64,000 nt of DNA from Halobacillus dabanensis (GTDB lineage Bacteria > Bacillota > Bacilli > Bacillales > Halobacillaceae), in the NCBI RefSeq assembly GCF_900114165.1, contig NZ_FOSB01000011.1, positions 1 through 64,000 on the forward strand, in the 5' to 3' direction. The notes under the pieces were generated by a model, which was given only the letters and a program-made list of their open reading frames with translations, made no database searches and was not told the origin of the DNA. The number at the start of each line of letters is the position of its first letter. Positions within the stretch are counted from its first letter, which is position 1. The translations under genes and the position numbers were made by a program. Below are positions 33,496 through 41,257 of this stretch, piece after piece.

Positions 33496-34953
33496 ATGCT
33501 TACGATAAAGGCAGAGAAAGTGAAAAATCATATCAATGGCGAGTGGGTAGAGTCGACAGGGAAAGAAATAGAGGAAATTCCTAATCCAGCAAACGGTAAA
33601 ATTATCGCTTATGTGCCTCTGTCCTCCAAGGAAGACGTAGACCGTGCTACAGAGGCTGCCGCAGCTGCTTATCCATCATGGTCCAAAGTACCCGTGCCTC
33701 AGCGGTCCAGACTTCTCTACTCCTATTTGGAGCTTTTGAAAAAGAACAAAGAAGAGCTTGCTCAAATTATTACGTTGGAAAACGGGAAAACGTTAAAAGA
33801 CGCGCGTGGGGAAGTCCAGCGTGGCATAGAAGCTGTCGAATTAGCAACATCCACGCCAAGCTTGATGATGGGGGACGCTCTCCCAAGCATCGCCGAGGGA
33901 ATAGACGGATCGATCTGCCGATATCCGCTAGGTGTGGTCGCAGGAATCACACCGTTTAACTTTCCGATGATGATCCCCCTTTGGATGTTCCCGCTTGCCA
34001 TAGCCTGTGGCAACACGTTTGTCTTGAAAACTTCTGAACGGACGCCGGTTTTAGCCGGGAAGCTGGTGGAACTGTTCTACCAATCTGGTTTCCCGAAAGG
34101 GGTATTGAATCTTGTCCATGGCGGAAAAGATGTCGTCAACGGTTTGATTGAACATCCTGATGTAGAAGCGATCTCTTTTGTAGGATCCGAGCCCGTCGCT
34201 AACCATGTGTACAAGTCGGCGACGTCCTGCGGAAAGAGAGTCCAGGCACTTGCGGGAGCGAAGAATCATGCCGTCGTGCTTCCGGATTGCAACATGGAAA
34301 AGACGGTCCAAGGTGTCATCGGAGCAGCTTTTGCTAGCAGTGGGGAACGGTGTATGGCTTGTTCTGTCGTGGCGGTGGCGGATGATGTGGCAGATGAATT
34401 CATCGGAAAATTGGTCGAAGAAACGAATAAGCTGAAGGTGGGAGATGGTGCGAAAGAGGGAAACTTTGTCGGTCCGCTTATTCGTGAACAACACCGGCAA
34501 CGCGTGCTTGACTATATTGAAAGCGGGATAACAGAAGGAGCAGAACTCCGTGTGGATGGACGGGATCCCGAGATAGAGGATGAAGGGTATTTTGTTGGAG
34601 CAACCATCTTTGATCATGTTCAGACAGATATGAAGATATGGCAGGATGAGCTGTTCGCTCCTGTGCTAAGCATTGTCCGTGTGAAGGACCTTGAGGAAGG
34701 GATCCGTATCACCAACCAATCCCGATTTGCGAATGGTGCTGTCATTTATACAGGTAGCGGAAAGGCAGCTCAGCAATTTAGGGAGCAGATTGATGCAGGG
34801 ATGGTCGGCATCAATGTCAATGTTCCCGCGCCAATGGCCTTTTTTTCGTTCGCTGGAAACAAGGTATCCTTCTATGGTGATCTAGGGACGAATGGGAAAG
34901 ATGGAGTCCAATTTTATACCCGTAAAAAAGTAGTGACAGAACGCTGGTTCTAA
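33496..34953 (+). CDS. mmsA: Methylmalonate-semialdehyde dehydrogenase (CoA-acylating)
   Basis: 485 residues from ATG 33496 (AGAGGAGTG upstream). Aldehyde dehydrogenase with Cys286 in [10 protein letters not shown]. The usual general-base motif ELGGK is replaced by LAGAKNH, the hallmark of CoA-dependent MmsA/IolA enzymes. Also [15 protein letters not shown] and KTSERTPV. Converts methylmalonate semialdehyde to propionyl-CoA and malonate semialdehyde to acetyl-CoA, both with loss of CO2, so it can serve valine breakdown and the propionate shunt. No inositol genes are nearby. Confidence 0.93.
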   Translation: MLTIKAEKVKNHINGEWVESTGKEIEEIPNPANGKIIAYVPLSSKEDVDRATEAAAAAYPSWSKVPVPQRSRLLYSYLELLKKNKEELAQIITLENGKTLKDARGEVQRGIEAVELATSTPSLMMGDALPSIAEGIDGSICRYPLGVVAGITPFNFPMMIPLWMFPLAIACGNTFVLKTSERTPVLAGKLVELFYQSGFPKGVLNLVHGGKDVVNGLIEHPDVEAISFVGSEPVANHVYKSATSCGKRVQALAGAKNHAVVLPDCNMEKTVQGVIGAAFASSGERCMACSVVAVADDVADEFIGKLVEETNKLKVGDGAKEGNFVGPLIREQHRQRVLDYIESGITEGAELRVDGRDPEIEDEGYFVGATIFDHVQTDMKIWQDELFAPVLSIVRVKDLEEGIRITNQSRFANGAVIYTGSGKAAQQFREQIDAGMVGINVNVPAPMAFFSFAGNKVSFYGDLGTNGKDGVQFYTRKKVVTERWF

Positions 34954-34973
34954 TAAGAGGAGGAGAGGTAGAG

Positions 34974-35759
34974 ATGAAAGGAAAATATGTGGATGTTACC
35001 TATGATCACTCGGTGGCAACAGTGGAGATACAACATGCCCCTGCAAATACGCTATCTTCCGCGTGTATTCAGGAACTGAGGGAAAGCTTCCGTACTCTTG
35101 CAGACAAAGAAGAGACGAAGGCGGTTATTCTGACGGGGGCCGGGCGATTCTTTATTGCTGGAGCAGATATTAAAGAATTCGTAGACGCCTTTGATGATGA
35201 AAAGAAATCTTATGCTATGGCAGAGGCGGGACAGGCATTATGTGGCGAAATCGAAGCGATGAATAAGCCTGTCATCGCGGCCATTAATGGTCCTGCTCTC
35301 GGGGGCGGATTGGAGGTCGCTCTGAGTTGTCATTACCGAATAGCTGCAGAAGATGCTATCCTTGGCTTACCGGAGTTGAATCTCGGGCTGATTCCTTCTT
35401 TTGGCGGAACGCAGCGATTGACAGAAATAACGGGGACGGCTAAAGCGATTGATATCATCTTATCAAGTAAACAGCTCCGTGCGGAGGAAGCGGCCGGACT
35501 GCAGTTGGTCCAAATGGTTGTGAAAACAGAAGAGCTATCGCAAACAGCACGCACCTTGGCAGATTCGTGGGTGGACGGAAAGAGCATGACAAGTGTGACA
35601 CGTGCGCTGGAGTGCATCCTTAAAGGGTCTCAGGAAAGCCGGGAAAAAGGGCTGGACCGTGAAAAACAGAAATTTGCTGAACTTTTTCGCACAGATGACG
35701 CCAAAGAAGGCGTGCAAGCTTTTATCGATAAGAGAAAACCGGAATTCAGCCATTCGTAG
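34974..35759 (+). CDS. Enoyl-CoA hydratase (crotonase family)
   Basis: 261 residues. Both catalytic glutamates of true hydratases are present, 20 residues apart: Glu114 in GGGLEVALSC and Glu134 in GLPELNLGLIPSFGGTQRL. Oxyanion-hole loops FIAGADIKEF and GPALGGGL are intact. Hydrates methacrylyl-CoA or acrylyl-CoA. GAGGAGAGG precedes the ATG. Fourth gene of the operon. Confidence 0.92.
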   Translation: MKGKYVDVTYDHSVATVEIQHAPANTLSSACIQELRESFRTLADKEETKAVILTGAGRFFIAGADIKEFVDAFDDEKKSYAMAEAGQALCGEIEAMNKPVIAAINGPALGGGLEVALSCHYRIAAEDAILGLPELNLGLIPSFGGTQRLTEITGTAKAIDIILSSKQLRAEEAAGLQLVQMVVKTEELSQTARTLADSWVDGKSMTSVTRALECILKGSQESREKGLDREKQKFAELFRTDDAKEGVQAFIDKRKPEFSHS

Positions 35760-35769
35760 GAGGGATTTT

Positions 35770-36834
35770 ATGTCTGATCAAGTACTTTTTTCTCAAGAGG
35801 AAAACGGGTTAGCGAGCATAACTTTAAATAGACCGGAAGCTATCCATTCGCTGAATTATGAAATGCTTGATGCGATCGGCGTCAAGTTGAAGGAGTGGGA
35901 ACAGGACGAACGTGTCCATTTAGTTGTTTTAAAAAGCTCAGGGGATAAAGGGTTTTGTGCCGGTGGAGATATCAAAACATTATATGAAGCCCAAAAAAGC
36001 GAAGAAGCAATGCAGCGGGCTGTGGCATTTTTTAAGAGGGAATATGAAGTGGATGAAATGGTCTATACCTTTTCGAAACCGATCATCGCCATCTTAGACG
36101 GCATCGTCATGGGGGGTGGCGTCGGTCTCAGCTATGGAGCGGATTATCGAATTGTGACGGATAAAACCAAGTGGGCGATGCCTGAAATGAATATCGGCTT
36201 TTTCCCTGATGTCGGTGCCGCTTATTTCCTTAATCAAGCGCCTGGATACACGGGAAGATATTTGGCGTTAACCGCATCTGTTATAAAAGCTGCGGACGTT
36301 CTCTACTGTGAGGCTGCGGATTATTATATTTCGAAGGAGTCCTTGGACGACTTTCTTGTTTTCTTGACAACAGTCGATTGGAATCAGAAGGCTGTCGAAG
36401 GTGCCTTGCAGAGTGCAATCCAAAAATTTGCATCACCTCCTCCTGAAGATAGCGGACTCCGCCTTGTCCAGGAAGAGATTGATAACCATTTTTCAAATAC
36501 GTCAGTGGAGGGTATTGTACAATCTCTGGATCAATCTGCAACGCCTTTTACAGAAAAGACTCGTGAATCCATATTATCTAAATCTCCCTGCTCCCTGAAG
36601 GTGACACTCCAGCAATTAAAAGATGGGGAAGGGAAATCAATCAGGGAATGTTTGGATCGCGACTTTACCATTGCAAAAAATTTCCTGCTTCATGACGACT
36701 TTTATGAGGGAATTCGGTCTGTGTTAATTGATAAAGATCATCGTCCGGATTACAGGTATAAAAGGCTATCCGATGTGGATGATAGATTGGTTGAACGCTT
36801 CTTTACAGAGGAAAACATAGCAAGCCGAAAATAG
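35770..36834 (+). CDS. 3-hydroxyisobutyryl-CoA hydrolase
   Basis: 354 residues from ATG 35770 (TAGGAGGG upstream; the longer open frame runs back into the previous gene). HIBYL-CoA hydrolase signature: FCAGGDIKTLYE, GGGVGLSYGADYRI (no glutamate in the first catalytic position), then MPEMNIGFFPDVGAAYFL with Glu139 and Asp147. Mammalian and plant HIBCH accept 3-hydroxyisobutyryl-CoA and 3-hydroxypropionyl-CoA. Last gene of the operon, 10 bases after the hydratase. Confidence 0.92.
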   Translation: MSDQVLFSQEENGLASITLNRPEAIHSLNYEMLDAIGVKLKEWEQDERVHLVVLKSSGDKGFCAGGDIKTLYEAQKSEEAMQRAVAFFKREYEVDEMVYTFSKPIIAILDGIVMGGGVGLSYGADYRIVTDKTKWAMPEMNIGFFPDVGAAYFLNQAPGYTGRYLALTASVIKAADVLYCEAADYYISKESLDDFLVFLTTVDWNQKAVEGALQSAIQKFASPPPEDSGLRLVQEEIDNHFSNTSVEGIVQSLDQSATPFTEKTRESILSKSPCSLKVTLQQLKDGEGKSIRECLDRDFTIAKNFLLHDDFYEGIRSVLIDKDHRPDYRYKRLSDVDDRLVERFFTEENIASRK

Positions 36835-36840
36835 GAAAAA

Positions 36841-36880
36841 GGTTCCGCTCATCAAAAATTCGATGAGGGGGGCTTTTTGT
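36841..36880 (+). terminator. Terminator of the rightward riboswitch operon
   Basis: CCGCTCATC and GATGAGGGGGG around AAAAATTC, followed by CTTTTTG. Confidence 0.6.
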
Positions 36881-37012
36881 TGAATTACCATAGTTGGTTG
36901 ATTGGCTGCCGAAAATGGCTGTATGTGACTCAATTTCATAGTGAGGAAGGAAAAACTTCTTTTATTTCCGGCAAATGATGCTTGATCGATAAACTATAAA
37001 ATAAATAAGCTG

Positions 37013-37044
37013 AACCTCTGCTTCGGCCGAAGCGGAGGTTTTTT
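37013..37044 (+). terminator. Second terminator, upstream of the MFS gene
   Basis: AACCTCTGCTTCGG and CCGAAGCGGAGGTT with one wobble, then TTTTTTC. Confidence 0.75.
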
Positions 37045-37169
37045 CTGTGCGTATGAATAGACTTCCTGGAAGAATAAAGATAAAATCATAGTTTAACAGC
37101 TTGAAGATTCTGGGGATAATACTCAGAGGTCTTTTAAAATGTAGATAGAATAGAAGAAGGTGTTTAATC

Positions 37170-38378
37170 ATGTTACATAACCCAAAAGGGAAAGAGAGAA
37201 TAGGTCTAGCGTTTCTGCTTGGAATGCTTGGTATTTTAGGTCCATTGAACATCGATATGTATCTGCCCAGTTTTCCTGGAATCGCTTCCGATTTAGAGAC
37301 AAGCGCGTCCCTGGTCCAGCTCAGCTTAACGACCTGTTTGATCGGTCTTGCCGTCGGTCAAATCGTCGTTGGCCCTATCAGTGATTCACAGGGGAGGAAG
37401 AAACCGCTGATCATTTTCCTTTCCCTCTTCGCTCTGGCATCCTTTCTTTGTGCCCTTGCGCCTAATATCCTTGTGCTCGTTATCGCCCGTTTCCTTCAAG
37501 GATTCACGGCTTCTGCCGGTGTCGTCCTTTCACGGGCCGTCGTTCGTGATGTTTTTTCGGGAAGAGAGCTGACAAAGTTCTTTGCGTTACTAATGGTGAT
37601 CAATGCGACTGCCCCGATGATCGCCCCGATGACGGGAGGAGCGATTTTACTATTACCATTCGCGACATGGGAGACGATCTTCTACTTTTTAAGTATCGTA
37701 GGTGGAATCATCGTTTTAACAGTTGCAGGAAAATTACCGGAGACCCTTCCAGTGGAAAAGCGGATTCCAAGCTCTGTGAAAGAATCGGTCCTGACCATTG
37801 GGCGTTTGCTGAAAGACCGCTCCTTCATCGGGTATGCCCTGACGATCGGTTTCGTCCATGGGGGGAGCTTTGCTTATGTATCCGGAACGCCGTTCGTTTA
37901 TCAGGGAATATATGACGTATCTCCTCAGGTCTTCAGTATCTTGTTCGGGATCAACGGTCTGGCGATCATTACAGGAAGCTTCTTAGTCGGTCGTCTTGGA
38001 GGGATCTTCCATGAAAGAAGCTTGCTTCGGACGGCTGTAGTGGTCGCTGTCAGTGCGACGGCTTTCCTGTTAGTGATGACAATCATCGAAGGGCCTCTGT
38101 ATTCCATCGTGATTCCTATCTTTATTTATATGACAGCGATGGGGATGGTTCTGACAAGTACGTTCACCCTGGCGATGGAGTATCAAGGTCACAGAGCAGG
38201 GAGTGCCAGTGCGGTTCTCGGGATGCTGCCATTGTTGTTTGGTGCGACTGTTTCTCCATTGGTCGGTCTTGATGAGACGACTGCTGTACCGATGGGAGCT
38301 ATCCTGTTTACGACAGCAACAATTGGTGCTGCTATCTTTTTCACTATGACGAAGAAAAGCCAACATGTAAGTGCATGA
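37170..38378 (+). CDS. Bcr/CflA-family multidrug efflux MFS transporter
   Basis: 402 residues, about 12 membrane helices. LNIDMYLPSFPGIASDL at about residues 26-42 and the loop motif GPISDSQGRKKPL are hallmarks of the Bcr/CflA (DHA1) drug exporters, which use the proton gradient. AGAAGGTG precedes the ATG. Monocistronic between terminators. No regulator next to it. Confidence 0.88.
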   Translation: MLHNPKGKERIGLAFLLGMLGILGPLNIDMYLPSFPGIASDLETSASLVQLSLTTCLIGLAVGQIVVGPISDSQGRKKPLIIFLSLFALASFLCALAPNILVLVIARFLQGFTASAGVVLSRAVVRDVFSGRELTKFFALLMVINATAPMIAPMTGGAILLLPFATWETIFYFLSIVGGIIVLTVAGKLPETLPVEKRIPSSVKESVLTIGRLLKDRSFIGYALTIGFVHGGSFAYVSGTPFVYQGIYDVSPQVFSILFGINGLAIITGSFLVGRLGGIFHERSLLRTAVVVAVSATAFLLVMTIIEGPLYSIVIPIFIYMTAMGMVLTSTFTLAMEYQGHRAGSASAVLGMLPLLFGATVSPLVGLDETTAVPMGAILFTTATIGAAIFFTMTKKSQHVSA

Positions 38379-38670
38379 TTGGTGTTTCTTCAAGCTATGA
38401 TACTACTGAAGTAAACTTTCCACCCTGTCCCCAACCCGTTACCACTTTGATAGAGCAGAGGTGGCAGGCTCCGATTTATTCATAGTTATTACTGTACTGC
38501 TATGGAGCTTAATGGTCCGGCGCTGATGTCTGAACCACACCGAGGTATGTCCTGTTTCTCTTTTCCATCCCTGCGAATTTTAATATGATATACTTACATT
38601 GGTTATAAAATATTACATTTTATTATGTTTCTCATATAAAAATAGCCAACGTTGACTTAGGGGGGATATT
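38379..38670. other. Intergenic region, nothing clear
   Basis: Between the Bcr-like and MarR genes I see no coding frame or strong terminator; AT-rich promoter-like DNA lies at 38580-38640. Confidence 0.4.
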
Positions 38671-39099
38671 TTGAAACAGGACTCACTCCAAAGTATTGAA
38701 TATCAAGTTGCCTTGTTAGTACGTCTGACAACGGCTCATAGTCCGAAGCTTGGAATTTTGGATCGCTCTGAATACCTTATATTGTATGAATTGCAAGCAA
38801 GAGGGCCTTTAGGAATCAATGTTCTGGCGGAGCATTTAATGGTGAGTATTTCAACAGCGAGTAGACAAGTAAGGAACCTAGAAACTAAAGCATATATCAC
38901 CAGACATCCCGACCCTGTGAATCGTAGGATCAGCCTTCTGCAAATCACAGATGAGGGAAAAGAAGCTCTGAGTAAAGTCCAGGAAGCACGTGCTGCAGGT
39001 TATGATGAAATTCTTGAAGGTTGGACCAAAGAAGAACTCGAGCAGTTGGAGATGAACCTGAGCCGCCTTAATCATTATTTTAAAAAGTGGAAAAAGTAG
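38671..39099 (+). CDS. MarR-family transcriptional regulator
   Basis: 142 residues from TTG after AGGGGGGATA. Winged helix: RGPLGINVLAEHLMVSISTASRQVRNLETKAYITRHPDPVNRRISLLQITDEG, with the DxRxxxxxLT-like wing. Precedes an MFS pump gene; a tandem palindrome sits before that gene, so it probably represses the pump until a ligand binds. Confidence 0.88.
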   Translation: MKQDSLQSIEYQVALLVRLTTAHSPKLGILDRSEYLILYELQARGPLGINVLAEHLMVSISTASRQVRNLETKAYITRHPDPVNRRISLLQITDEGKEALSKVQEARAAGYDEILEGWTKEELEQLEMNLSRLNHYFKKWKK

Positions 39100-39129
39100 T
39101 CGAGTATTATAAGAAAGTGATACATACGG

Positions 39130-39166
39130 GCATGATCATTCACAAGCGGATGGTCATGCTTTTTTT
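39130..39166 (+). terminator. Terminator of the MarR gene
   Basis: GCATGATCAT (39130-39139) and ATGGTCATGC (39150-39159) with one G-U pair, then TTTTTTT. Confidence 0.75.
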
Positions 39167-39239
39167 ATATCCTTGCTGGCCTTCAGTATGAGGGAGGGAG
39201 AAAATTGTTAGTGTAAGTGATATTTTTTTATACTTTTTT

Positions 39240-39267
39240 GTTGTATAATACAACTTGTATAATACAA
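39240..39267 (+). promoter_or_regulatory. Tandem 13-bp palindromes, candidate MarR operator
   Basis: TTGTATAATACAA occurs twice back to back (39241-39253 and 39255-39267), 14 bases apart. Each contains a TATAAT hexamer, so binding would block the MFS promoter. Confidence 0.7.
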
Positions 39268-39300
39268 ATTAACCTGTAAAAAATAAGGAGGTTTCTTGTA

Positions 39301-39360
39301 ATGGATGGGAGGAAAATAGATGAGTCAACAGATTCATACATCAGCACTAGTGAAAAATAA
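39301..39360 (+). CDS. Possible leader peptide of the MFS gene
   Basis: 19 codons from ATG 39301 to TAA 39358, with an ideal AAGGAGG nine bases upstream (39285-39291). It encodes MDGRKIDESTDSYISTSEK and covers the MFS ribosome binding site and start in another frame. It may couple or attenuate translation of the pump. Could also be a chance frame. Confidence 0.35.
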   Translation: MDGRKIDESTDSYISTSEK

Positions 39361-40840
39361 AATTGGGATACCTCAATACTTGATCATTTCTTTCTTAACC
39401 ATATTCGCGATAGGAGCGCAGTATTTTTCTAATCTCTCCTATGTCTTGAATCAAGGAGTTATTCAGGAAGGACTGCACATAAGTTCTGAAGATATACTTT
39501 TGCCCTCAGTCCTGTCTAATTTGGCGTTTGCACTTGGAGTACCTCTTGGGCCCGTTCTTACCGGGAAGTTGGGGCTGCGCAAAAATTACTTACTGTTCAC
39601 TTTTATGTTCTTATGTGGTTCGGTTATAGATTTGATCTCTACTGGTATTGTGACATTGATTATCGGAAGAGTGATCCAGGGGCTTGGGTCAGGAATATTG
39701 TTTTTAACAATCTTACCTGTTAGTTTACGGGCATTTCCGAATAAAATCAGGAACTTATTTTTATTTATGGTTATCACTGGGCTGTTCGGCGCCAGTGCTC
39801 TCGGAGCGTTATGTGGCTCGATATCCTTATACACAGATGCATGGAGATGGCTGTTTTTACTAAATGTCATCGCATCTTTACTTTGCTTCATCATTGGCTT
39901 TTTCGGATTACCGAGACAAGAAGAACCGGTGCAAGAACAAAGGAAAGTGGATAAAAAAGCGGTAGTTCTGTTGTGTTTTACATTCCTTACGCTCGCCTTG
40001 CCATTATGCCATTTGTCTCCACATGGGTTTTCATCTATTTACGTATGGCCGTTTCTAATAATCGCGCTCTTGTCGTTGGGCCTATTTGTTTATGTCGACT
40101 TGAAAGCAGAAGCACCATTGGTTCCTTTTCGTACATTGAAAGCAGCAAAGCCTGTCTCCGGCACAATCATGGCTGTGGTTTCTCATGCTTCATTAATCAT
40201 AGCTATAGCTGGTATCAATGGTTTCTTACAACATAATATGGAGCTTCCATACTTGAATCTAACGTACTTTTACTTTTGGTTCTTTATTGGGATTATAGGT
40301 AGCGCCATTGTTAAAACACTGCTTTTTGATAAGTTAGGGGCAGGAATCCTTGGTATGTTGGGATCGGTTGTGATGATTTATGTCAGCATTCAATGGAGGG
40401 GGATAGAACCTGACATACCCTTGCCGTTCCTCTATTTACAAATCGCATTGCTTGGTTTTGGAGTAAGTATGGTCCTTGTATCCGGTGCCCTGGGAACAGC
40501 CCTAGCTGGCGATATCCATAAAGCATCCAAACGATCTGCAACACTGCACTCTATCCGAAACTTTGCAGGAGCTTTGCTTTCTCCATTTGTTGGCTGGCTC
40601 TTACTAAGACAGAATACATTTCACTATCAAGAAATCAAGCAGAATCTAAATATAGAAAGTCCGCCAAAGCAGTTGGAATTGAGTGTGAAAAAGTCTGCCA
40701 TTCTAGGTGCTTACCATGATTTGTTTACACTTTTATTGATCCTGGGGCTCATTATGCTTGTCGCTTCAGTCGTAAAAATGATGACAGGTAAAGGGAGATC
40801 ACTCGTAAAGAAGGAAAAACAGATACTTCAGAATGAGTAG
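39320..40840 (+). CDS. DHA2-type (14-helix) MFS transporter
   Basis: 506 residues with about 14 membrane helices. DHA2 features: GRVIQGLGSGILF (helix 4-5 region) and GLFGASALGALCGSISLYTDAWRWLFLLN (motif C region), LRNF-like SIRNFAGALLSPFVGW. Exports drugs or lipophilic compounds with protons. The GGGAGG ribosome binding site lies inside a small upstream frame. Paired with the MarR gene. Confidence 0.85.
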   Translation: MSQQIHTSALVKNKIGIPQYLIISFLTIFAIGAQYFSNLSYVLNQGVIQEGLHISSEDILLPSVLSNLAFALGVPLGPVLTGKLGLRKNYLLFTFMFLCGSVIDLISTGIVTLIIGRVIQGLGSGILFLTILPVSLRAFPNKIRNLFLFMVITGLFGASALGALCGSISLYTDAWRWLFLLNVIASLLCFIIGFFGLPRQEEPVQEQRKVDKKAVVLLCFTFLTLALPLCHLSPHGFSSIYVWPFLIIALLSLGLFVYVDLKAEAPLVPFRTLKAAKPVSGTIMAVVSHASLIIAIAGINGFLQHNMELPYLNLTYFYFWFFIGIIGSAIVKTLLFDKLGAGILGMLGSVVMIYVSIQWRGIEPDIPLPFLYLQIALLGFGVSMVLVSGALGTALAGDIHKASKRSATLHSIRNFAGALLSPFVGWLLLRQNTFHYQEIKQNLNIESPPKQLELSVKKSAILGAYHDLFTLLLILGLIMLVASVVKMMTGKGRSLVKKEKQILQNE

Positions 40841-40940
40841 TCTAAGCCTGAACAGAATGAGAAATGAAAGTGCTAAGAAAAATGCCTACTCCTCACATCA
40901 CCTGCTGAAAAAAGTATGGTCCGGTACTGATTAGGCATAG

Positions 40941-41029
40941 ATAAATGGAGGATTCACCTCCATTTATCCTGGAATCAAGGCTTCCGTAAAAAAACAGGCG
41001 ACAAAGCGATGCCTGTTTTTTTACGGAAG
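40941..41029. terminator. Two adjacent perfect hairpins between the MFS gene and mtlA
   Basis: Hairpin 1: ATAAATGGAGG, ATTCA, CCTCCATTTAT (40941-40967). Hairpin 2: CTTCCGTAAAAAAACAGGC (40981-40999) and GCCTGTTTTTTTACGGAAG (41011-41029), a perfect 19-bp stem with A7/T7 inside. Together they should insulate mtlA from the upstream transcript. Confidence 0.65.
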
Positions 41030-41140
41030 CATTTTATTTGAAGAAGCCCTCTTAGGGAAGAATAGGTTTGAAAGGGAAAAGAACTCAGGTGTCCTCGTTT
41101 CCTCTCCCGAATATCCCCTGAAATTAGAGAAACAATAGGT

Positions 41141-41161
41141 TTGTCACGACACGTGCGACAA
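41141..41161 (+). promoter_or_regulatory. Candidate MtlR operator of the mannitol operon
   Basis: TTGTCACGACACGTGCGACAA is palindromic at its ends (TTGTC.CG / CG.GACAA) and resembles the TTGNCACA-N4-TGTGNCAA site of Bacillus MtlR. It lies about 20 bases upstream of the -35, as for an activator. Confidence 0.6.
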
Positions 41162-41179
41162 AGTTAGTTTTCATTGTTA

Positions 41180-41209
41180 TTGAATGCGCCTCCATAACTC
41201 CTCTATGAT
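41180..41209 (+). promoter_or_regulatory. mtlA promoter
   Basis: TTGAAT, 18 bases, TATGAT; the poor -35 fits a promoter that needs MtlR. Confidence 0.6.
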
Positions 41210-41257
41210 GAAGTTAGAAAGTTTTTATGATAATTTTTACTGAAAGGAAGAGTTTGA

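Noticed and set aside
34051-34617. 188-codon minus-strand frame inside mmsA
   Set aside because: Antisense shadow of a well-conserved dehydrogenase; composition typical of a reversed coding strand.
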